This document shows, piece after piece, positions 49,511-59,032 of a stretch of DNA of 64,000 nt; the first letter of the stretch is position 1, and each line of letters starts with the position of its first letter. Origin of the DNA: UBA2377 sp964429385. GTDB taxonomy: Bacteria; Verrucomicrobiota; Verrucomicrobiia; Opitutales; Opitutaceae. The stretch spans positions 1 through 64,000 of the forward strand of contig CAYSBR010000010.1 of assembly GCA_964429385.1 (NCBI GenBank), in the 5' to 3' direction. The translations under genes and the position numbers were made by a program. A model generated the notes under the pieces. It was not told where the DNA came from. It did no database searches and was given only the letters and a program-made list of their open reading frames with translations.

Positions 49511-51688
49511 CTACTTCAGCTCCAGATCCTTCGGCTTCACATCCTTGACCGTCCACTTGGTCACGGTCAGGCCTTTGGCGGTCCGGGTGCTCACAGGGAT
49601 GCCCGTGAGGTCAAAGTCCAGTTCGCGCACACGGGCGCCGCTGCGGCCATCGAGGGAAACGTGGAGGCTTTTCGGCATGTCCTGCTCCCGGTCGGCAATG
49701 TGGAGCCAGACGAGCTTGGAGCCCTCGCTCTTGGCCAGGGGGTAGAGCTTGTCGCGGCTGAGTCCGCCGATCTGGAACTTTTTGGCGTAGGTCTTCCCGG
49801 CGGGACCGTCGCGATAGACCAGGGTGTAGAACTTCTGGTCGCCCTCCTTGGGCCAGATGGCGATGTGCCGGATATCGCGGCCCATGAAAACCTTGTCGGC
49901 CACCTTCGTGACCTTGAGCGAGCAGTCGCCCATGAGCGTGAGCACGCTGTCGAGGATGGTGCACTCCTGCACGAACTCGTGCTGGCGCCAGTTGAGGCCG
50001 ATGAAACCGTCCTCGCGATTGACGTAGAGGCGCTGATTGGCGGAGACGACGTCGGAGGCCTTGATTTCCTCCAGCTCGTCGTAACTGGTCTTCCGCTTGA
50101 TACCCTTGCCATATTTCTCGGCAAGCATCTCAAACCAGGCGACGGCGTATTCAGTGAGGCGCTTGAGGTTGCCCTTGGTTTCCTTGATCCCCTCCTCGAT
50201 CTTCTTGAGCGCCTCCTCGGCCTGGAAGCGGTTGTAGGCGGAGATGCGCTTGATGCGGATTTCGGTGAGGCGGGTGATGTCGTCGTCGGTGACCTCCCGG
50301 CGCAGGTCTTTGATGAACGGTTTCAAGCCGGTGCGAATCTCGTGGAGCACGCTCTCCCAGGTCTTGGACTTCTCGATGTTCCGGTAGATGCGTTCCTCGA
50401 TGAAGATGCGCTCCAGGGAATCCCAGTGCCACTGCTGTTCGAGTTCGCCGAGCTTGATTTCGAGTTCGCGGCGGAGGAGCTCGCGGGTGGCCTCGGCGGA
50501 CTGCTTGAGGATGTCGCGCACGCCCATGAACACGGGCCGGTCCAGGCCGGTCTGGGTATCGCGCACGATGACGCAGGCCGAGGGCGACAGCTGGATCTGG
50601 CAGTGCGTGAAGACGTAGAGTTGCTGGGTGACTTTCTCCGGATCGGCGCCCTGCGGGAGGTGGATGAGGATCTCGACCTTGTCCGCGGTGTTGTCGTCCA
50701 CGTGCTTGATCTTGATCTTGCCCTTGGCGTTGGCGGCGAGCACCGACTCGATGAGCGACTCGGTGGTGACCCCGTAAGGCAGCTCGGTGACGGCGAGGAG
50801 ATACTTCGAGCGCTCCTCGATCTTGGCGCGGACCTTCACCTTGCCGCCGCGTTCACCGTCGTTGTATTCGGAGAAGTCGGCGGTGCCGCCGGTGGGGAAA
50901 TCGGGCAGGATGCGAAAGTTTTTCCCCTGCAGGTGGTTCACCGCGGCGCGGCAGAGGTCGTTGAAATTGTGCGGAAGCACCTTGGTCGAAAGACCGACCG
51001 CGATGCCGTCGGCCCCTTCGAGGAGTGCGATCGGGAACTTGGCCGGCAGCGTGACGGGCTCCTTGGTGCGGCCGTCGTAGCTGGCCTGCCAGGTCGTGGT
51101 CTTGGGGTTGAAGAGCACCTCGCGGGCAAAGGGCGTGAGGCGGGCTTCGATGTAACGCGGGGCGGCCGCGTCGTCGCCGGTAAGGATGTTGCCGAAGTTG
51201 CCCTGCGGTTCGATGAGCCAGCCGCGCTGGGCGATGCCGACGAGGGCGGCGCCGATGGAGGCGTCGCCGTGCGGGTGCAGCTTCATCGTGGCACCGACGA
51301 CATTGGCGACCTTGTGGAAACGGCCGTCGTCCATGTCCCACAAGGTGTGGAGGACGCGGCGCTGCACGGGCTTCAAGCCGTCGTCGAGATGCGGGACGGC
51401 ACGGTCGAGAATGACGTAGGAGGCGTATTCGAGGAACCAGTTGCGGTAGTGTTGCGTGAGCGGAGCCTCCTCGTTGTAAACCTTCTCCCCTTTCTGACGC
51501 TTGGGTGAGAGCGAATCGGCACTCTCGGTTTTCGAGTCTGGATTTTCGACCGGAGACACCGGCGTGGCAGGAGATTGGGTTGTGGCGTTCGCGCCTGGGG
51601 CATGGGTGTCCGGCGCTGGCGTCACATCGGCGCCATCGAACAGGAGCTCAGGCTGATCGGACTTCTTGGCTGGTTTCTTCTTGGCCAT
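49511..51688 (-). CDS. parC: DNA topoisomerase IV subunit A (type IIA topoisomerase A subunit)
   Basis: 725 residues. Cuts and rejoins DNA as the A2B2 enzyme with ParE. After a ~70-residue low-complexity N-terminus come YASYVILDRAVPHLDDGLKP, VQRRVLHTLWDMDD, the HPHGD of KLHPHGDASIGAALVGIAQR, and the catalytic Tyr in AAPRYIEARLTPFAREVLF near 176. A coiled-coil region and a short C-terminal beta region follow; there is no GyrA box, so it fits ParC rather than GyrA. Downstream of parE by 78 bp in one operon. Confidence 0.92.
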   Translation of the reverse strand: MAKKKPAKKSDQPELLFDGADVTPAPDTHAPGANATTQSPATPVSPVENPDSKTESADSLSPKRQKGEKVYNEEAPLTQHYRNWFLEYASYVILDRAVPHLDDGLKPVQRRVLHTLWDMDDGRFHKVANVVGATMKLHPHGDASIGAALVGIAQRGWLIEPQGNFGNILTGDDAAAPRYIEARLTPFAREVLFNPKTTTWQASYDGRTKEPVTLPAKFPIALLEGADGIAVGLSTKVLPHNFNDLCRAAVNHLQGKNFRILPDFPTGGTADFSEYNDGERGGKVKVRAKIEERSKYLLAVTELPYGVTTESLIESVLAANAKGKIKIKHVDDNTADKVEILIHLPQGADPEKVTQQLYVFTHCQIQLSPSACVIVRDTQTGLDRPVFMGVRDILKQSAEATRELLRRELEIKLGELEQQWHWDSLERIFIEERIYRNIEKSKTWESVLHEIRTGLKPFIKDLRREVTDDDITRLTEIRIKRISAYNRFQAEEALKKIEEGIKETKGNLKRLTEYAVAWFEMLAEKYGKGIKRKTSYDELEEIKASDVVSANQRLYVNREDGFIGLNWRQHEFVQECTILDSVLTLMGDCSLKVTKVADKVFMGRDIRHIAIWPKEGDQKFYTLVYRDGPAGKTYAKKFQIGGLSRDKLYPLAKSEGSKLVWLHIADREQDMPKSLHVSLDGRSGARVRELDFDLTGIPVSTRTAKGLTVTKWTVKDVKPKDLELK

Positions 51689-51766
51689 CGGTAAATGGAT
51701 TGGGAGTTGGGAGTTAAGTGCGGTTGGGCGGGGCCGGCAGGACCAGCAGCACCCAACCGGGGCACA

Positions 51767-53608
51767 TCAGACTTCCACGAGGTCTTTTTCCACGCGGAGG
51801 TTGCCGATGATGAAGTCCTGCCGCTCAGGCGTGTTCTTGCCCATGAAGAAGGCGAGGAGCTCATCGGAGCTGTAGAGGTGGTGCAGATTCACGGGCTCGA
51901 GGCGGATGTTTTCGCCGATGAAGTCCTTGAACTCGCCGGCGCTGATCTCACCGAGGCCTTTGAAGCGCGTGACCTCGGCGGAGGCGCCGAGTTTGGTGAG
52001 GGCGGCCTGCTTCTCGCGCTCATCGTAGCAATAGAGTGTCTGCTTCTTGTTGCGCACACGGAAGAGCGGCGTCTCAAGGATGTGCAGGTGGCCGTTGCGG
52101 ATGAGATCGGGAAAAAACTGAAGGAAGAACGAGATCAGGAGCAGCCGGATGTGCATGCCGTCCACGTCGGCGTCGGTGGCGATCACGACCTTGTTGTAGC
52201 GAAGGCCGTCCAGCCCTTCCTCGATATTGAGGGCCGACTGGAGGAGGTGAAATTCCTCGTTCTCGTAGATAACCTTCTTGGAGAGACCGTAGGTGTTGAG
52301 CGGCTTGCCCTTGAGCGCGAAGACGGCCTGCGTCTGCACGTCGCGCGTGGAGGTCAGCGAGCCGGCGGCGGAATCGCCTTCGACGATGAAGAGGGTGGAT
52401 TCCTCGGCGCGGCTGTTGCGGTCGCCGAGATGGAGGCGGCAATCGCGGAGCTTGCGGTTGTGGAGCGAGGCTTTCTTGGCCCGCTCGCGGGCGATGTTGC
52501 GGATGCCGGCGAGTTCCTTGCGCTCGCGCTCGCTCTCCTCGATCTTGCGGCGGATGGCCTCGGCGGTCTCGCGGTGCTTGTGCAGGTAGACGTCGAGGCT
52601 CTGCTGCATGAACTTGCCGACGAATTCCTTGAGCGAGGGGCCCTGCGGACCGACGTCGGAGGAGCCGAGCTTGGTCTTGGTCTGCGACTCAAAAACGGGC
52701 TCCTGCACGCGGACGGCAACAGCGGCATCAATCGCCTGGCGGATGTCGGCCGCGTCGAAGTCCTTCTTGAAGTGGTTGCGGATGGTTGTGACGAGCGCAT
52801 CGCGAAAGGCCGCGAGGTGCGTGCCGCCCATGGTCGTGTGCTGGCCGTTGACGAAGGACCAGTATTCCTCGCCGTAGTGGTTGCCGTGGGTGAAGGCGAC
52901 CTCGATGTCCTCACCCTCAAGGTGGATGATGGGATACAGCGGCTCGCCGGAGAGCTCCTTGGTCAGCAGATCCTTGAGACCGTGCTCCGACTTGAAGGGT
53001 TTGCCGTTAAGCGTGAGCGTGAGGCCGCGGTTGAGGAAGGCATAGTTCCACAGCATGTCCTCGATGAACTCGGTGCGGAACTTGAAGTCCTTGCCGAAAA
53101 GCGCCTCGTCGGGCGTGAACTCGATGAGCGTGCCGTTGCGGTCGGTGGTCTTGGTGACCTTCGACTGAGACTTGAGTCTTCCCTTCTCGAACTCGACGAT
53201 CTTGGTCTCGCCTTCGCGGACGGCCTGGGCGCGGTAGCTGAAGGAAAGCGCGTTGACGGCTTTCTGGCCGACGCCGTTGAGGCCGACGGCCTTCTGGAAG
53301 GTCTCGGAATCGTATTTGGCGCCGGTGTTGATGATGGAGACGCAGTCCACGAGCTTGCCCAGCGGGATGCCGCGACCGTAGTCGCGCACGCGGAGGGTGC
53401 GGTCCTTCAACTCGACCTCGATGCGGCGGCCCGCGCCCATCGTGAATTCGTCGATGGAGTTGTCGATGGTCTCCTTGAGCAGGACGTAGATGCCGTCCTC
53501 GGCGTGGGCGCCGTTGCCGAGCCGCCCGATATACATGCCGGGGCGGAGACGGATGTGTTCCAGGGAGCTGAGGGTCTTGATACTGGCTTCGGTGTAGGCT
53601 TGGGCCAT
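51767..53608 (-). CDS. parE: DNA topoisomerase IV subunit B (ATPase subunit)
   Basis: 613 residues. GHKL ATPase with KETIDNSIDEFTMGAG (near 50), DYGRGIPLGK, and GLNGVGQKAVNALS; transducer with ATP-loop Lys. Toprim elements are FIVEGDSAAGSLTSTRDV near 407 and VVIATDADVDGMHIRLLLIS near 482. The ending RVEKDLVEV follows NTPERQDFIIGNL. ATG 53608 gives MAQAYTEASIKTLSSLEHIR, the standard start; the open frame upstream to 53734 is discarded. ATP-driven subunit for chromosome decatenation. The ParE/ParC pair here is the lineage's second topoisomerase besides gyrase (assumed, gyrase not in window). Confidence 0.94.
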   Translation of the reverse strand: MAQAYTEASIKTLSSLEHIRLRPGMYIGRLGNGAHAEDGIYVLLKETIDNSIDEFTMGAGRRIEVELKDRTLRVRDYGRGIPLGKLVDCVSIINTGAKYDSETFQKAVGLNGVGQKAVNALSFSYRAQAVREGETKIVEFEKGRLKSQSKVTKTTDRNGTLIEFTPDEALFGKDFKFRTEFIEDMLWNYAFLNRGLTLTLNGKPFKSEHGLKDLLTKELSGEPLYPIIHLEGEDIEVAFTHGNHYGEEYWSFVNGQHTTMGGTHLAAFRDALVTTIRNHFKKDFDAADIRQAIDAAVAVRVQEPVFESQTKTKLGSSDVGPQGPSLKEFVGKFMQQSLDVYLHKHRETAEAIRRKIEESERERKELAGIRNIARERAKKASLHNRKLRDCRLHLGDRNSRAEESTLFIVEGDSAAGSLTSTRDVQTQAVFALKGKPLNTYGLSKKVIYENEEFHLLQSALNIEEGLDGLRYNKVVIATDADVDGMHIRLLLISFFLQFFPDLIRNGHLHILETPLFRVRNKKQTLYCYDEREKQAALTKLGASAEVTRFKGLGEISAGEFKDFIGENIRLEPVNLHHLYSSDELLAFFMGKNTPERQDFIIGNLRVEKDLVEV

Positions 53609-53802
53609 TGCAGGGTATAAGTTGGCCAGAAGCGTCTGGCCGCAGCCGGAGCTGACAAGCGAAATTACCGCACCGTCCTGCACTCCCGCCTCCACTGGCC
53701 GGACCGGGGGCAACTCAATGCCCGGTCGCATCAAAATGAAACGCGCCCACCCGCAGACTTGCCGCGCCCCCGCCCCCGCCTAGGCTAGGCGGTACTCCTC
53801 TC

Positions 53803-54552
53803 ATGAAAAAGATTCTCCTCTTCGCCACCGTCATCCTCGTGGTCCTCGCCCTCGCGTTCTACATCGGCCTCACCTATTTCCTGGGCTCGATCGTGAAGAC
53901 GGGAGTGAATACCTTCGGTCCCAAGCTCACGCAGACGCGTGTCGAGCTCGGCGGTGCCACCCTCTCCCCCCTCTCCGGCTCCGGCACCCTCAGCGGTTTT
54001 GCCGTGGGCAACCCCAAGGGCTGGAGCGAGGGCAACGCGTTCTACCTCGGCAAGGTCCATGTGGACCTGGAGCCGTTTTCCATCTTCCGCGACCACATCG
54101 TGATCAACGAGATCATCATCGATCAGCCCGAGTTCCTTTACGAAACCAAGCTCGTCTCCAGCAACATCAAGGACCTGCTGAAGAGCATCGAAACCTTCAC
54201 CGGCGGCAGCCAGGCGCCCAGGACCGAAGGCGGCAAGCCCATCAAATTCGTGGTGAAGAAATTCAAGCTCACCAACGGCAAGGCCGTCCTCGGCATGGGC
54301 CCGACCGCCGTGCCTGTCTCCCTCCCTCCCATTTCCATCACCGACCTCGGCGTGAAGGAAGGCGGCATCACCCCCGACCAGATCGCCGCTATTTTGATGC
54401 AACGGGTGCTGGGCGACATCGTCACCGCCACCGCGCAGGCCGCCCTGCAGGTCGGCTCGACCAGCGGCGCCAATCTCTCTGAGGCGGCCGGTGAGGCCAC
54501 CCGCAAAGCCGGTGAAAGCGTGAAGAAGCTCTTTGGCGGCGGCGAAAAATAA
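53803..54552 (+). CDS. Membrane-anchored AsmA-like protein, unknown
   Basis: 249 residues: N-terminal anchor MKKILLFATVILVVLALAFY, then a beta-rich domain with GSGTLSGFAVGNPKGWSEGN, HVDLEPFSIFRDHIVINEII and IDQPEFLYETKLVSSNIKDL. This is the wording of AsmA/DUF748-type proteins, which are involved in outer-membrane lipid or protein traffic. A short helical, Ala/Gly-rich end (SEAAGEATRKAGESVKKLF) follows. Much shorter than AsmA itself. Divergent from parE with about 190 bp between starts. Confidence 0.7.
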   Translation: MKKILLFATVILVVLALAFYIGLTYFLGSIVKTGVNTFGPKLTQTRVELGGATLSPLSGSGTLSGFAVGNPKGWSEGNAFYLGKVHVDLEPFSIFRDHIVINEIIIDQPEFLYETKLVSSNIKDLLKSIETFTGGSQAPRTEGGKPIKFVVKKFKLTNGKAVLGMGPTAVPVSLPPISITDLGVKEGGITPDQIAAILMQRVLGDIVTATAQAALQVGSTSGANLSEAAGEATRKAGESVKKLFGGGEK

Positions 54553-54576
54553 GACGACCCTCCAACTGGCCACCCG

Positions 54577-55236
54577 ATGAAAATCACCTACTACCTGGAA
54601 ATCTTCTCCTCGTGGTGCCACTACGTGGAGCCCGTCTGGGCCGAACTCAAAACCCGTTACGCCGGGCGCGCCGAATTTGAGTGGAAATTCGCCCTGATGC
54701 GCCCGGAGGACTTTCCCGCCTCCCGCGCGCAGTGCGACTGGTTCTATCGCCGCAGCGGCGGCACCGTCATGCGCACCCCCTACGTGCTCGACTCCGGCTG
54801 GTTCGAACCGGCGCGCAAGGGCCGTTATGAAGCACCCGCGCTCGTCGCCGAGGCGGGCCGGACGCTCGGTGTGACCGATGACCGCATCCGGCTCGCCCTC
54901 GCCCAGGCCGCGCTGCGTGAAGGCCGGAAGATCGGTGACCTGAAGCTCGCCACCGCCCTCGGCGCCAAGGCCGCCCGCCTCGACGTGCGCAGACTGCAAA
55001 AGGTCGCGGAATCCGCCGCCGTGCACGACCGCGTGGCCGCCTCCACCGCGGAGTTCTTCGCTCACCAAATCAACCAGCGACCGGCCTTCATCCTGACCAG
55101 CGCGATCGGGGATAAGGCCGTCTTCTCCGGTCTGGTGCGCCTCGAACCGCTGGTCGCCACCATTGAGGCCATGCTGGCCGACGCTGCGGCCTACGCCGCG
55201 CACGCCGCCCACCACGGCCCCCCGCCCACCGCCTGA
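54577..55236 (+). CDS. DsbA-family (FrnE-like) thiol oxidoreductase with one active-site Cys
   Basis: 219 residues, no signal peptide. It starts MKITYYLEIFSSWCHYVEPV, a DsbA-fold entry in which the CxxC is reduced to a single Cys (WCHY). The helical insertion and cis-Pro strand RPAFILTSAIGDKAVFSGLV follow, then an Ala/His-rich tail. One-Cys members include HCCA-isomerase-like and glutathione-transferase-like enzymes, so oxidoreductase activity is uncertain. 24 bp after the AsmA-like gene on the same strand. Confidence 0.75.
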   Translation: MKITYYLEIFSSWCHYVEPVWAELKTRYAGRAEFEWKFALMRPEDFPASRAQCDWFYRRSGGTVMRTPYVLDSGWFEPARKGRYEAPALVAEAGRTLGVTDDRIRLALAQAALREGRKIGDLKLATALGAKAARLDVRRLQKVAESAAVHDRVAASTAEFFAHQINQRPAFILTSAIGDKAVFSGLVRLEPLVATIEAMLADAAAYAAHAAHHGPPPTA

Positions 55237-55455
55237 GCCTGGGCAGTTCAATTGGGGCCACGTGAGGCACGGATTGAATGAAGATTATCCGTCAGAAAGA
55301 CGTGTATCCGTCCGGTGACTCTGGCCCTCCGCGAAGGCTTATCATGCTCCGGATCATCAGGACCCATCTGTATCGTCAGTGGCTTGCTTTTGCCTGAATC
55401 CGATTGAGCGCAATTGACGCGCCATCCGCACCGTGCAGGCTCACCGCCTTTCCCC

Positions 55456-56562
55456 ATGCCACGCCAAGTCCTCGTCGGCCTCATCGGCTGCGGCACCATC
55501 AGCGAAGCCTACTTCGCCGGATGCCGCCGCTACGATATCCTCAAGATCACCGCCTGTGCGGACCTCGACCCGGCCCGGGCCCGGGAGAAAGCCGCCAAGC
55601 ACGGCGTGCGCGCCTGCACGGTGGATGAACTCCTGGCCGATCCCGCCATTGAGATCGTCATCAACCTGACCATTCCGCAGGCCCACGCTCCGATCAACAC
55701 GCGCATCCTGCGCGCCGGCAAACATGCCTACGTCGAGAAACCCTTCGCCCTCGACGTGCGGGAGAGCCGCCGCGTTCTCACCCTCGCCCGCCGCAAGAAA
55801 CTGCTCGTGGGCAGCGCGCCCGACACCTTTCTCGGCGGCGGCATCCAGACCGCCCGCCAGCTCCTCGACGACGGCGCCATCGGCCGACCGGTCGCCGCCA
55901 CGGCCTACTGCATGGGCCCCGGCCATGAATCGTGGCACCCCGCCCCCGAGTTTTATTACAAGCAGGGCGGCGGGCCGATGTTCGACATGGGCCCCTACTA
56001 TCTCACCGCGCTCGTCAACCTCCTCGGGCCGGTCCGCCGCGTGAGCGGTTCGGCCCGCGCCTCCTTTGCCCAGCGCACCATCACCAGCCAGCCGCTGGCC
56101 GGGAAAAAAGTGAAGGTCGAGGTGCCCACGCATTATTCCGGCACCCTGGACTTCGCCAGCGGCGCCATCGTCACCCTCATCATGAGCTTCGACGTGTGGC
56201 CCGGTCCGCCCCAGCCCGCCATCACGATCCACGGCACCGAAGGCACGATGCTCGTGCCGGACCCCAACACCTTCACCGGTCCCGTGCAGGTCAGGCTCGC
56301 CAAGGAAGCCGAGTTCACCGCCCGCCCGCTCACCCACTCCGACCAGCGCCTGCGCGGCACCGGCGTGGCCGACATGGCTTATTCGCTGCTGCGCCGCCGC
56401 CGGCCCCACCGCTGCCATGGTGATCTCGCCCATCATGTGATCGAGGTCATGGCCGCCGTGGAAAGATCCTCCCGCAGTGGCCGCCATGTGCGCATCGCTT
56501 CCACCGTGCGCCGCCCCGCCCTGCTCCCGCCGCAGCTGCCCCTCAACGTCCTCGATCCCTGA
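55456..56562 (+). CDS. Gfo/Idh/MocA oxidoreductase
   Basis: 368 residues. LVGLIGCGTISEAYFAGCRR, then INLTIPQAHAPINTRILRAG and HAYVEKPFALDVRESRRV carry the Rossmann and EKP motifs. FYYKQGGGPMFDMGPYYLTA is the C-terminal domain with catalytic-type residues, similar to bacterial dehydrogenases of the 1,5-anhydrofructose/glucose-fructose group. The TGA overlaps the ATG of the acetyltransferase gene by one base. Substrate unknown. Confidence 0.92.
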   Translation: MPRQVLVGLIGCGTISEAYFAGCRRYDILKITACADLDPARAREKAAKHGVRACTVDELLADPAIEIVINLTIPQAHAPINTRILRAGKHAYVEKPFALDVRESRRVLTLARRKKLLVGSAPDTFLGGGIQTARQLLDDGAIGRPVAATAYCMGPGHESWHPAPEFYYKQGGGPMFDMGPYYLTALVNLLGPVRRVSGSARASFAQRTITSQPLAGKKVKVEVPTHYSGTLDFASGAIVTLIMSFDVWPGPPQPAITIHGTEGTMLVPDPNTFTGPVQVRLAKEAEFTARPLTHSDQRLRGTGVADMAYSLLRRRRPHRCHGDLAHHVIEVMAAVERSSRSGRHVRIASTVRRPALLPPQLPLNVLDP

Positions 56563-56846
56563 TGAACGCCCTGCCGACCGTGCGGCATCTCGTGGACGAA
56601 CGTCGTTACGAGATCGGCGCCAGCCCGCTCACTGCCGTGCTCGAATACGAAAAGGCCGGAGACCGCATCACCATCACCCACACCTTCGTGCCCCCCGCGC
56701 TGCGCGGCCAGGGCTTGGCGGAAGCCTTGGTGCGCACCGCCCTCGCCGACGCCCGGGCCGCCGGATACAAAGTCGTGCCCGCCTGCTCCTACGTCGCCCG
56801 CTTCATCGAGCGCCATCAGGAATACCAGCCGCTGCTGGCCGAGTGA
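56562..56846 (+). CDS. Small GNAT-like acetyltransferase (YjdJ type)
   Basis: 94 residues, the minimal acetyl-CoA-binding half-GNAT family. RRYEIGASPLTAVLEYEKAG, ITITHTFVPPALRGQGLAEA (pyrophosphate-binding R/QxGxGxA-like loop) and LVRTALADARAAGYKVVPAC, SYVARFIERHQEYQPLL at the end. Translationally coupled to the oxidoreductase gene. Targets of this family are unknown. Confidence 0.9.
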   Translation: MNALPTVRHLVDERRYEIGASPLTAVLEYEKAGDRITITHTFVPPALRGQGLAEALVRTALADARAAGYKVVPACSYVARFIERHQEYQPLLAE

Positions 56847-56902
56847 TCAGGATCGGACAGAGCTCCTCATTTCCCTTCTTTTGCACGGTGACCCATTTCA
56901 CT

Positions 56903-56972
56903 GTAGCCGGGGTCGCTGACCCAAGGAGGCCTCAGTGAGGCCGCCTCCTCTACGTCCTCAGCTCAAGCTGAG
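56903..56972. repeat. Phrase-repeat hairpins between GNAT and DUF3817 genes
   Basis: tagccggggtcgctgaccca, then a hairpin aggaggcctcagtgaggccg and gctcaagctgagc. The ggcctca-tgaggcc core also appears at 17344-17362. The 185-bp gap between convergent genes contains no gene; the hairpins may end transcription in both directions. Confidence 0.5.
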
Positions 56973-57031
56973 CATGACCTAACTTTGGTGTGTTTCGGAC
57001 CTTTCGTGGTTTCCCACCGGCTTGCGCTCGC

Positions 57032-57340
57032 TCAGGCCGTCTTCTCCGCATCGCGCAGGATCTTCGCATCCACCACGAAGGGACCCGCGGGCAGGACCGA
57101 AGCCACGCAGAGGATGAGCAAGCGGCGCCAGGACCAGTTGTGATCCAGCGTCGCCTGCACCGCCGCCCAGAGATAGAGCAGGAACAGGATCCCGTGCGCC
57201 ATGCCGGTGACACGCACGGCTCCGGGCATGTCGGCAAAATACTTCAGCGGCATCGCGACCCCCAGCAACGCCAGGAAGGATACGCCTTCCCAGAAACCGA
57301 TGACACGCAGACGCCCGATGCTGGTCTTGATCCATTCCAT
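57032..57340 (-). CDS. DUF3817 membrane protein
   Basis: 102 residues with three membrane helices: LRVIGFWEGVSFLALLGVAM, RVTGMAHGILFLLYLWAAVQ, WRRLLILCVASVLPAGPFVV. The MAHGILF and LPAGPFVVD blocks are hallmarks of DUF3817, also found as the C-terminal part of some transporters. The stop is near a hairpin-rich intergenic region, and the methyltransferase gene lies upstream, separated by 33 bp. Confidence 0.9.
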   Translation of the reverse strand: MEWIKTSIGRLRVIGFWEGVSFLALLGVAMPLKYFADMPGAVRVTGMAHGILFLLYLWAAVQATLDHNWSWRRLLILCVASVLPAGPFVVDAKILRDAEKTA

Positions 57341-57373
57341 AGGCGGTCAAGGGCAATCATCGAGGCGGCGCAG

Positions 57374-58090
57374 TCAAGCGCCGCGCGTTGATTTCCGCCG
57401 GCCGGTCACGAGCCAGTCCCAAGGCGGCTCCTGCCCGCGCGGCGGCCGCGTGATGCCCTCGTCGCTCCACGGATACCAGACCTTGCGCACCGCGACATCA
57501 TCCAGCCCGGCCCCCTCCGCCAGCTTCACCGCGCCCGCGGCCGTGAAGAAACGCTGGCGCCGGTCGTTGCGCTGCACGACCGCGGTGTCGCGCCGCACCG
57601 GCGCCGGACGCCCGGCCCGGAACGCCGTCACCGCATCGTGGCTCTCCAGCGCCGGCTGCACCAGCAGCACGCGACCGCCCGGCTTCGCACAGCCCGCCAC
57701 ACCGCGCGCCGCGCGACGGCAGGCCGGCAGCGAAACAAATGTGATCACGTTGGAGCACACCACGAGATCGCCGCGCCGCCGCAACTCCGCCGGCAGTGCC
57801 AGCACATCGCCCTGCCGCCAGGCAATGGCCTCCTGTCCCCGGCACAGGCGCTGGGCGATGCGCAGCATCTGCTCCGAATGATCCAGCCCGGTTTTATCCC
57901 CGAAGGCCGGACCATATTTGCGGAAGAACGAGCCGATGCCGCAGCCAACATCCACGACTGATTTCCGCCCCTTCAGCAGCCCCTCCCGGCGCAGCCAGCC
58001 CGCGATGACGCCACGCCGTTCGCGCACAAAAATATCACACACCTCCTGCGCATACACGCGGGCCAGCCGATCCCAGTCATTCGCATCCAT
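57374..58090 (-). CDS. Class I SAM-dependent methyltransferase
   Basis: 238 residues. SVVDVGCGIGSFFRKYGPAF (motif I, about 44-63), GLDHSEQMLRIAQRLC (post-I), WRQGDVLALPAELRR, LVVCSNVITFVSLPACRRAA (motif IV region) and GCAKPGGRVLLVQPALES (motif VI). Belongs to the UbiE/Methyltransf_11-25 type. Probably co-transcribed with the DUF3817 gene downstream. Substrate not predictable. Confidence 0.85.
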   Translation of the reverse strand: MDANDWDRLARVYAQEVCDIFVRERRGVIAGWLRREGLLKGRKSVVDVGCGIGSFFRKYGPAFGDKTGLDHSEQMLRIAQRLCRGQEAIAWRQGDVLALPAELRRRGDLVVCSNVITFVSLPACRRAARGVAGCAKPGGRVLLVQPALESHDAVTAFRAGRPAPVRRDTAVVQRNDRRQRFFTAAGAVKLAEGAGLDDVAVRKVWYPWSDEGITRPPRGQEPPWDWLVTGRRKSTRGA

Positions 58091-58188
58091 GCGTGATCGT
58101 TTTTTCCATGCGCCGGAAGTTCAACCCCCGTTTCGGATAAATTACTTCGTCGCAAAAAATCGCACCGCCGCCACACTGCCTGCATCCG

Positions 58189-59016
58189 ATGAAATTCTGC
58201 ATCGTCACCGACATGGAAGGCCTGGCCGGCGTCAATCATTGGGACCAATGCTACGCGACCGACGATCATGCGCCGGCCTATCTCCACGGCCTCGCGCAGC
58301 TCGCCGCCGACACCCACGCCACCATCGCCGGCTGCTTTGATGCCGGCGCCACCGAAGTCGTCGTGTGGGACGGCCACGGGCGCAACCGTCAGCAGGCCTT
58401 CACCCGCGTCGGGCTCGATCCGCGCGCCACGTTGCGCCGCATCCTCCCCGGCGCGCCGTTGGTGTTTGAAGATCTGGACGCTTCCGTCGCCGGCGTGCTG
58501 ATGGTCGGCCAGCACGCCATGGCCGGCACGCTCCATGGCTTCCTCGACCACACGCAGTGCCCCAAGGAAATCTGCCGCTATCTCATCAACGGAGAGGAAC
58601 ACGGCGAGTTGAGCCAGTTCGCCCTTTATGCGGGCGCGTTCGCCGTGCCACTGCTGCATGTGTCGGGCGACGAAGCGCTCTGCGCCGAAGCCCGGCGTCT
58701 GTTCCCCTGGGTCGCCACCACCGCCACAAAGCGCGGCGCAGGCTGGGCGGCCTGTGAGCTTTACCCCGTGGATAATGTGCGCGCGAAAATCCGCCGCGAT
58801 GTCGCCACCGCCATCCATCACCGTGCAACCGCCCGAGTCTGGCACCGGCCCATGCCTGCGGAAATCGTCGTGGAGTATGCCTGGAGCGAACTGGCCGACC
58901 GGTTGGCGGCGGTACCCGGCGTGCACCGCCGCCAGGCCCGGTCCGTGGCCTGGCGCATCGCCGATCCGCGCTTCATCTACAACTGGCCTTCCCCGGACTG
59001 GCATCCGGCGGACTGA
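58189..59016 (+). CDS. M55-family D-aminopeptidase (DppA-like)
   Basis: 275 residues. Zinc peptidase family that cleaves D-Ala-containing peptides. The N-terminus FCIVTDMEGLAGVNHWDQ has the metal-binding Asp and Glu (DxE), and VVWDGHGRNRQQAF the His; GVLMVGQHAMAGTLHGFLDH and NGEEHGELSQFALYAGAFAV carry other ligands and the active site. Cytoplasmic. It may use D-amino-acid peptides from cell-wall turnover. No transporter genes of a dpp type are nearby. Confidence 0.9.
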   Translation: MKFCIVTDMEGLAGVNHWDQCYATDDHAPAYLHGLAQLAADTHATIAGCFDAGATEVVVWDGHGRNRQQAFTRVGLDPRATLRRILPGAPLVFEDLDASVAGVLMVGQHAMAGTLHGFLDHTQCPKEICRYLINGEEHGELSQFALYAGAFAVPLLHVSGDEALCAEARRLFPWVATTATKRGAGWAACELYPVDNVRAKIRRDVATAIHHRATARVWHRPMPAEIVVEYAWSELADRLAAVPGVHRRQARSVAWRIADPRFIYNWPSPDWHPAD

Positions 59017-59032
59017 CGCATAGCTTCCTCCC

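Noticed and set aside
51695..53620. 641-codon and neighbouring 670-codon open frames on the plus strand
   Set aside because: Exactly antisense to parE and parC; repetitive Leu/Val/Glu/Ala composition, no motifs.
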